Assembly: GCF_947494755.1 (NCBI RefSeq)
Contig: NZ_CANLVZ010000016.1
Coordinates: forward strand, 25,801-89,800
Length of the DNA: 64,000 bases
Direction of reading: 5' to 3'
From: an uncultured Tateyamaria sp.
GTDB taxonomy: Bacteria > Pseudomonadota > Alphaproteobacteria > Rhodobacterales > Rhodobacteraceae
A program made the position numbers and the translations under genes. The notes beneath the pieces were generated by a model that worked only from the letters and a program-made list of their open reading frames with translations, had not been told where the DNA came from and searched no databases. This document shows, one piece after another, positions 62,707 to 64,000 of the stretch. Every line of letters begins with the position of its first letter. The first letter of the stretch is position 1.

Positions 62707-63582
62707 ATGGACAATCGTGTAATTCCCGCAATTCTCGGCGTCATGGCCCTGATCTTTGTCGGGTTGGGCGTGCTGATCTATTTGCAGTTCCGACCCGAAC
62801 AGGAAATTCGCTACGAGTCCGATGGTGACACTGAATTCGCGGCCTCTGCCATCGACAGCGGTGCCCGGATCGAAATTGAAGTGCTGCGCTCGCAGATCGA
62901 GGCGCTGACCGAAGCGGTGCAGAACCTCGAAAAAGAAATCGGGCGTGTCGAGTTTTCCAGCCGTGGGCCCACCAATACCGCACCCGTTGAGGGGAACGAG
63001 CCGGTGTTTCAAAGCGATGGCACCAACGACATCATCGATTCCTACGCGCAAGTTGTCCTGATCGCGGGACGGCGCGATCTGAACAAAGGGCTCAAAATCG
63101 CATCGCCCTCTTACCTCGAAAGCGTGTTTGGCAAACCGCGCGACGTGCTGACCTCCGAGTGTCAGGGCATGACCAACACCCGCCTCGCCAGCAAGCTGAA
63201 GACAGAACAGGTTGGCCCCGTGCGTGTGCGCATGCTGACCCCCGCTATCGAGTCTCTGGGTCGCGTGTTTGACAAGATCAAGGCGACCGATCCTGATCTT
63301 TATGCCCGGATCAACACTGCGGGGGCTTTGTGCGTGCGCCATATTCGAGGGGCACCGGGGCGCACCTCGACCCACGCCTTTGGCTTGTCCCTTGATCTGA
63401 ACATTGATGGTAAACTCGACCGGCTTGGCGACGGCAAGACGCAGCTTGGCCTCACGATCCTCGCTGACTTTTTCCGCAATGAGGGTTGGTATTGGGGGGC
63501 TGGTTTCTCGCGCGAGGACAGCATGCATTTCGAGGTGAGCCGCGGATTGGTCGAACGGTGGATCGAAGAGGGAAAGCTGTAG
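62707..63582 (+). CDS. Membrane-anchored M15-type peptidoglycan peptidase, possible TagX analogue
   Basis: 291 residues. An N-terminal membrane anchor (about 7-27) is followed by a coiled coil (about 52-82) and a periplasmic M15/VanY-like domain (about 105-291). The metal-ligand pattern is visible: STHAFGLSLDLN supplies His223 and Asp230, and DSMHFEV supplies His274 with Asp271. Such enzymes cut peptidoglycan peptide bridges. In Acinetobacter the M15-family TagX is needed for T6SS assembly through the cell wall. This gene lies 101 bases after pppA on the same strand, which fits a similar job, but it could also be an unrelated cell-wall enzyme. Confidence 0.82.
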   Translation: MDNRVIPAILGVMALIFVGLGVLIYLQFRPEQEIRYESDGDTEFAASAIDSGARIEIEVLRSQIEALTEAVQNLEKEIGRVEFSSRGPTNTAPVEGNEPVFQSDGTNDIIDSYAQVVLIAGRRDLNKGLKIASPSYLESVFGKPRDVLTSECQGMTNTRLASKLKTEQVGPVRVRMLTPAIESLGRVFDKIKATDPDLYARINTAGALCVRHIRGAPGRTSTHAFGLSLDLNIDGKLDRLGDGKTQLGLTILADFFRNEGWYWGAGFSREDSMHFEVSRGLVERWIEEGKL

Positions 63583-63626
63583 GGCCTATGGGCGAACGGG
63601 TGTGAGCGATACCTGAACTGCGGCTC

Positions 63627-64000
63627 CTATTGCCTTCGAGGGTAGGGCGCTTGGCCCATTCCCTCCATCATCTTTTCGCGGAAAACCTCAGCCGGTGTCT
63701 TCCATCCGAGGCACTTTCTGGGTGTCGCGTTGAGGCGGTCACCGATCATCTTCAATTCATGATCTGTGACTGCCGTGATGTCTCGCTTGCGGGGCAATCA
63801 TCTTCGTGCGCGGCGATTGGTATTCTCGACGGTGCCTTTTTGCCAGGGCGAAGAGGGGTCACAAAACCAGGTTTGCGTTCCGATCTCAGCCTGCAAAAGT
63901 GGCCAACTGACGAACTCGGTGCCGCGGTCAAAGGTGATTGAACGGCGTGCGATGTGGGGCAGCCCACGGACAGCTTTCATGATCTTGCCCCTCTCGGCAG
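63627..64000 (-). pseudogene. IS30-family transposase, C-terminal part, with in-frame stop
   Basis: Read on the minus strand, the frame gives ITFDRGTEFVSWPLLQ, CDPSSPWQKGTVENTNRRARR, a TGA stop (63798-63800), then LPRKRDITAVTDHELKMIG and LNATPRKCLGWKTPAEVFRE, ending at TAG (63627). This is the catalytic end of an IS30-type DDE transposase, including the E of the triad in the GTVENTN motif. The TGA may replace a tryptophan codon, so the gene is probably inactive, or the base is a sequencing error. The rest lies beyond the window. The inverted repeat of the element was not identified. Confidence 0.8.

Overview
The window looks like part of a large secondary replicon (plasmid or chromid) of a marine alphaproteobacterium of the Roseobacter/Rhodobacterales type. 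The grounds are the high G+C and codon use, a complete repABC replication/partition locus in mid-window, and gene families typical of that group. No rRNA or tRNA gene was recognised. The dominant content is a type VI secretion system (T6SS) whose genes lie on both sides of the replication locus and several of which occur twice.

Layout. 1-1104: the end of an unrecognised gene and a small follower. 1106-4990: a coiled-coil-like unknown protein and three exported or periplasmic unknowns. 5015-8230: an ExbB-ExbD-ExbD-TonB-like motor operon. 8246-16619 (minus): a T6SS accessory block tssL-tssM-tagF-pppA-ppkA. 16823-20464: parS sites, repC, a counter-transcribed RNA, repB and repA. 20860-26910: a 2016-residue repeat-rich autotransporter. 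27123-28662 (minus): a low-G+C two-gene cassette of unknown function. 28965-31746 (minus): a small-protein gene, tagH (FHA) and yrbL-like. 32011-42775: the core tail operon tssA-B-C-hcp-tagJ-E-F-G-H(clpV). 42788-50284: two lysine/alanine-rich unknowns, a bacterial voltage-gated sodium channel, a giant TssB-acidic repeat-TssB-like-TssC-like fusion and a small acidic protein. 50314-62605: vgrG, a second small-protein gene, PAAR, a second tagH, tssK, and a second tssL-tssM-tagF-pppA. 62707-63582: a membrane-anchored M15-type peptidase. 63627-64000: an IS30-family transposase end with an in-frame stop.

How the genes fit together. One tail set (TssA-H, Hcp, VgrG, PAAR, TssK) is present, but two membrane complexes (TssL/TssM), two TagF, two PppA phosphatases, two TagH FHA proteins and two TssB-type proteins. 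A single PpkA kinase is visible. Both TssL N-termini and the PpkA N-terminus carry matching acidic-[KR]-T-[IV] motifs, suggesting a threonine-phosphorylation/FHA switch. No TssJ lipoprotein was seen; both TssL proteins carry OmpA-type peptidoglycan-binding domains that could anchor the complexes.

The most unusual points are (i) the 1371-residue sheath-subunit fusion with about 30 acidic D-D-I-L-x-x-L repeats, (ii) a NavBac channel overlapping that fusion gene, and (iii) an ExbB/ExbD motor whose TonB-like partner shares a C-terminal periplasmic domain, including two equally spaced cysteines, with the adjacent PpkA kinase. Together (iii) suggests a proton-motive-force-driven or -sensing module tied to the second TssL/TssM complex. 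All functional links are inferred from sequence and gene order.
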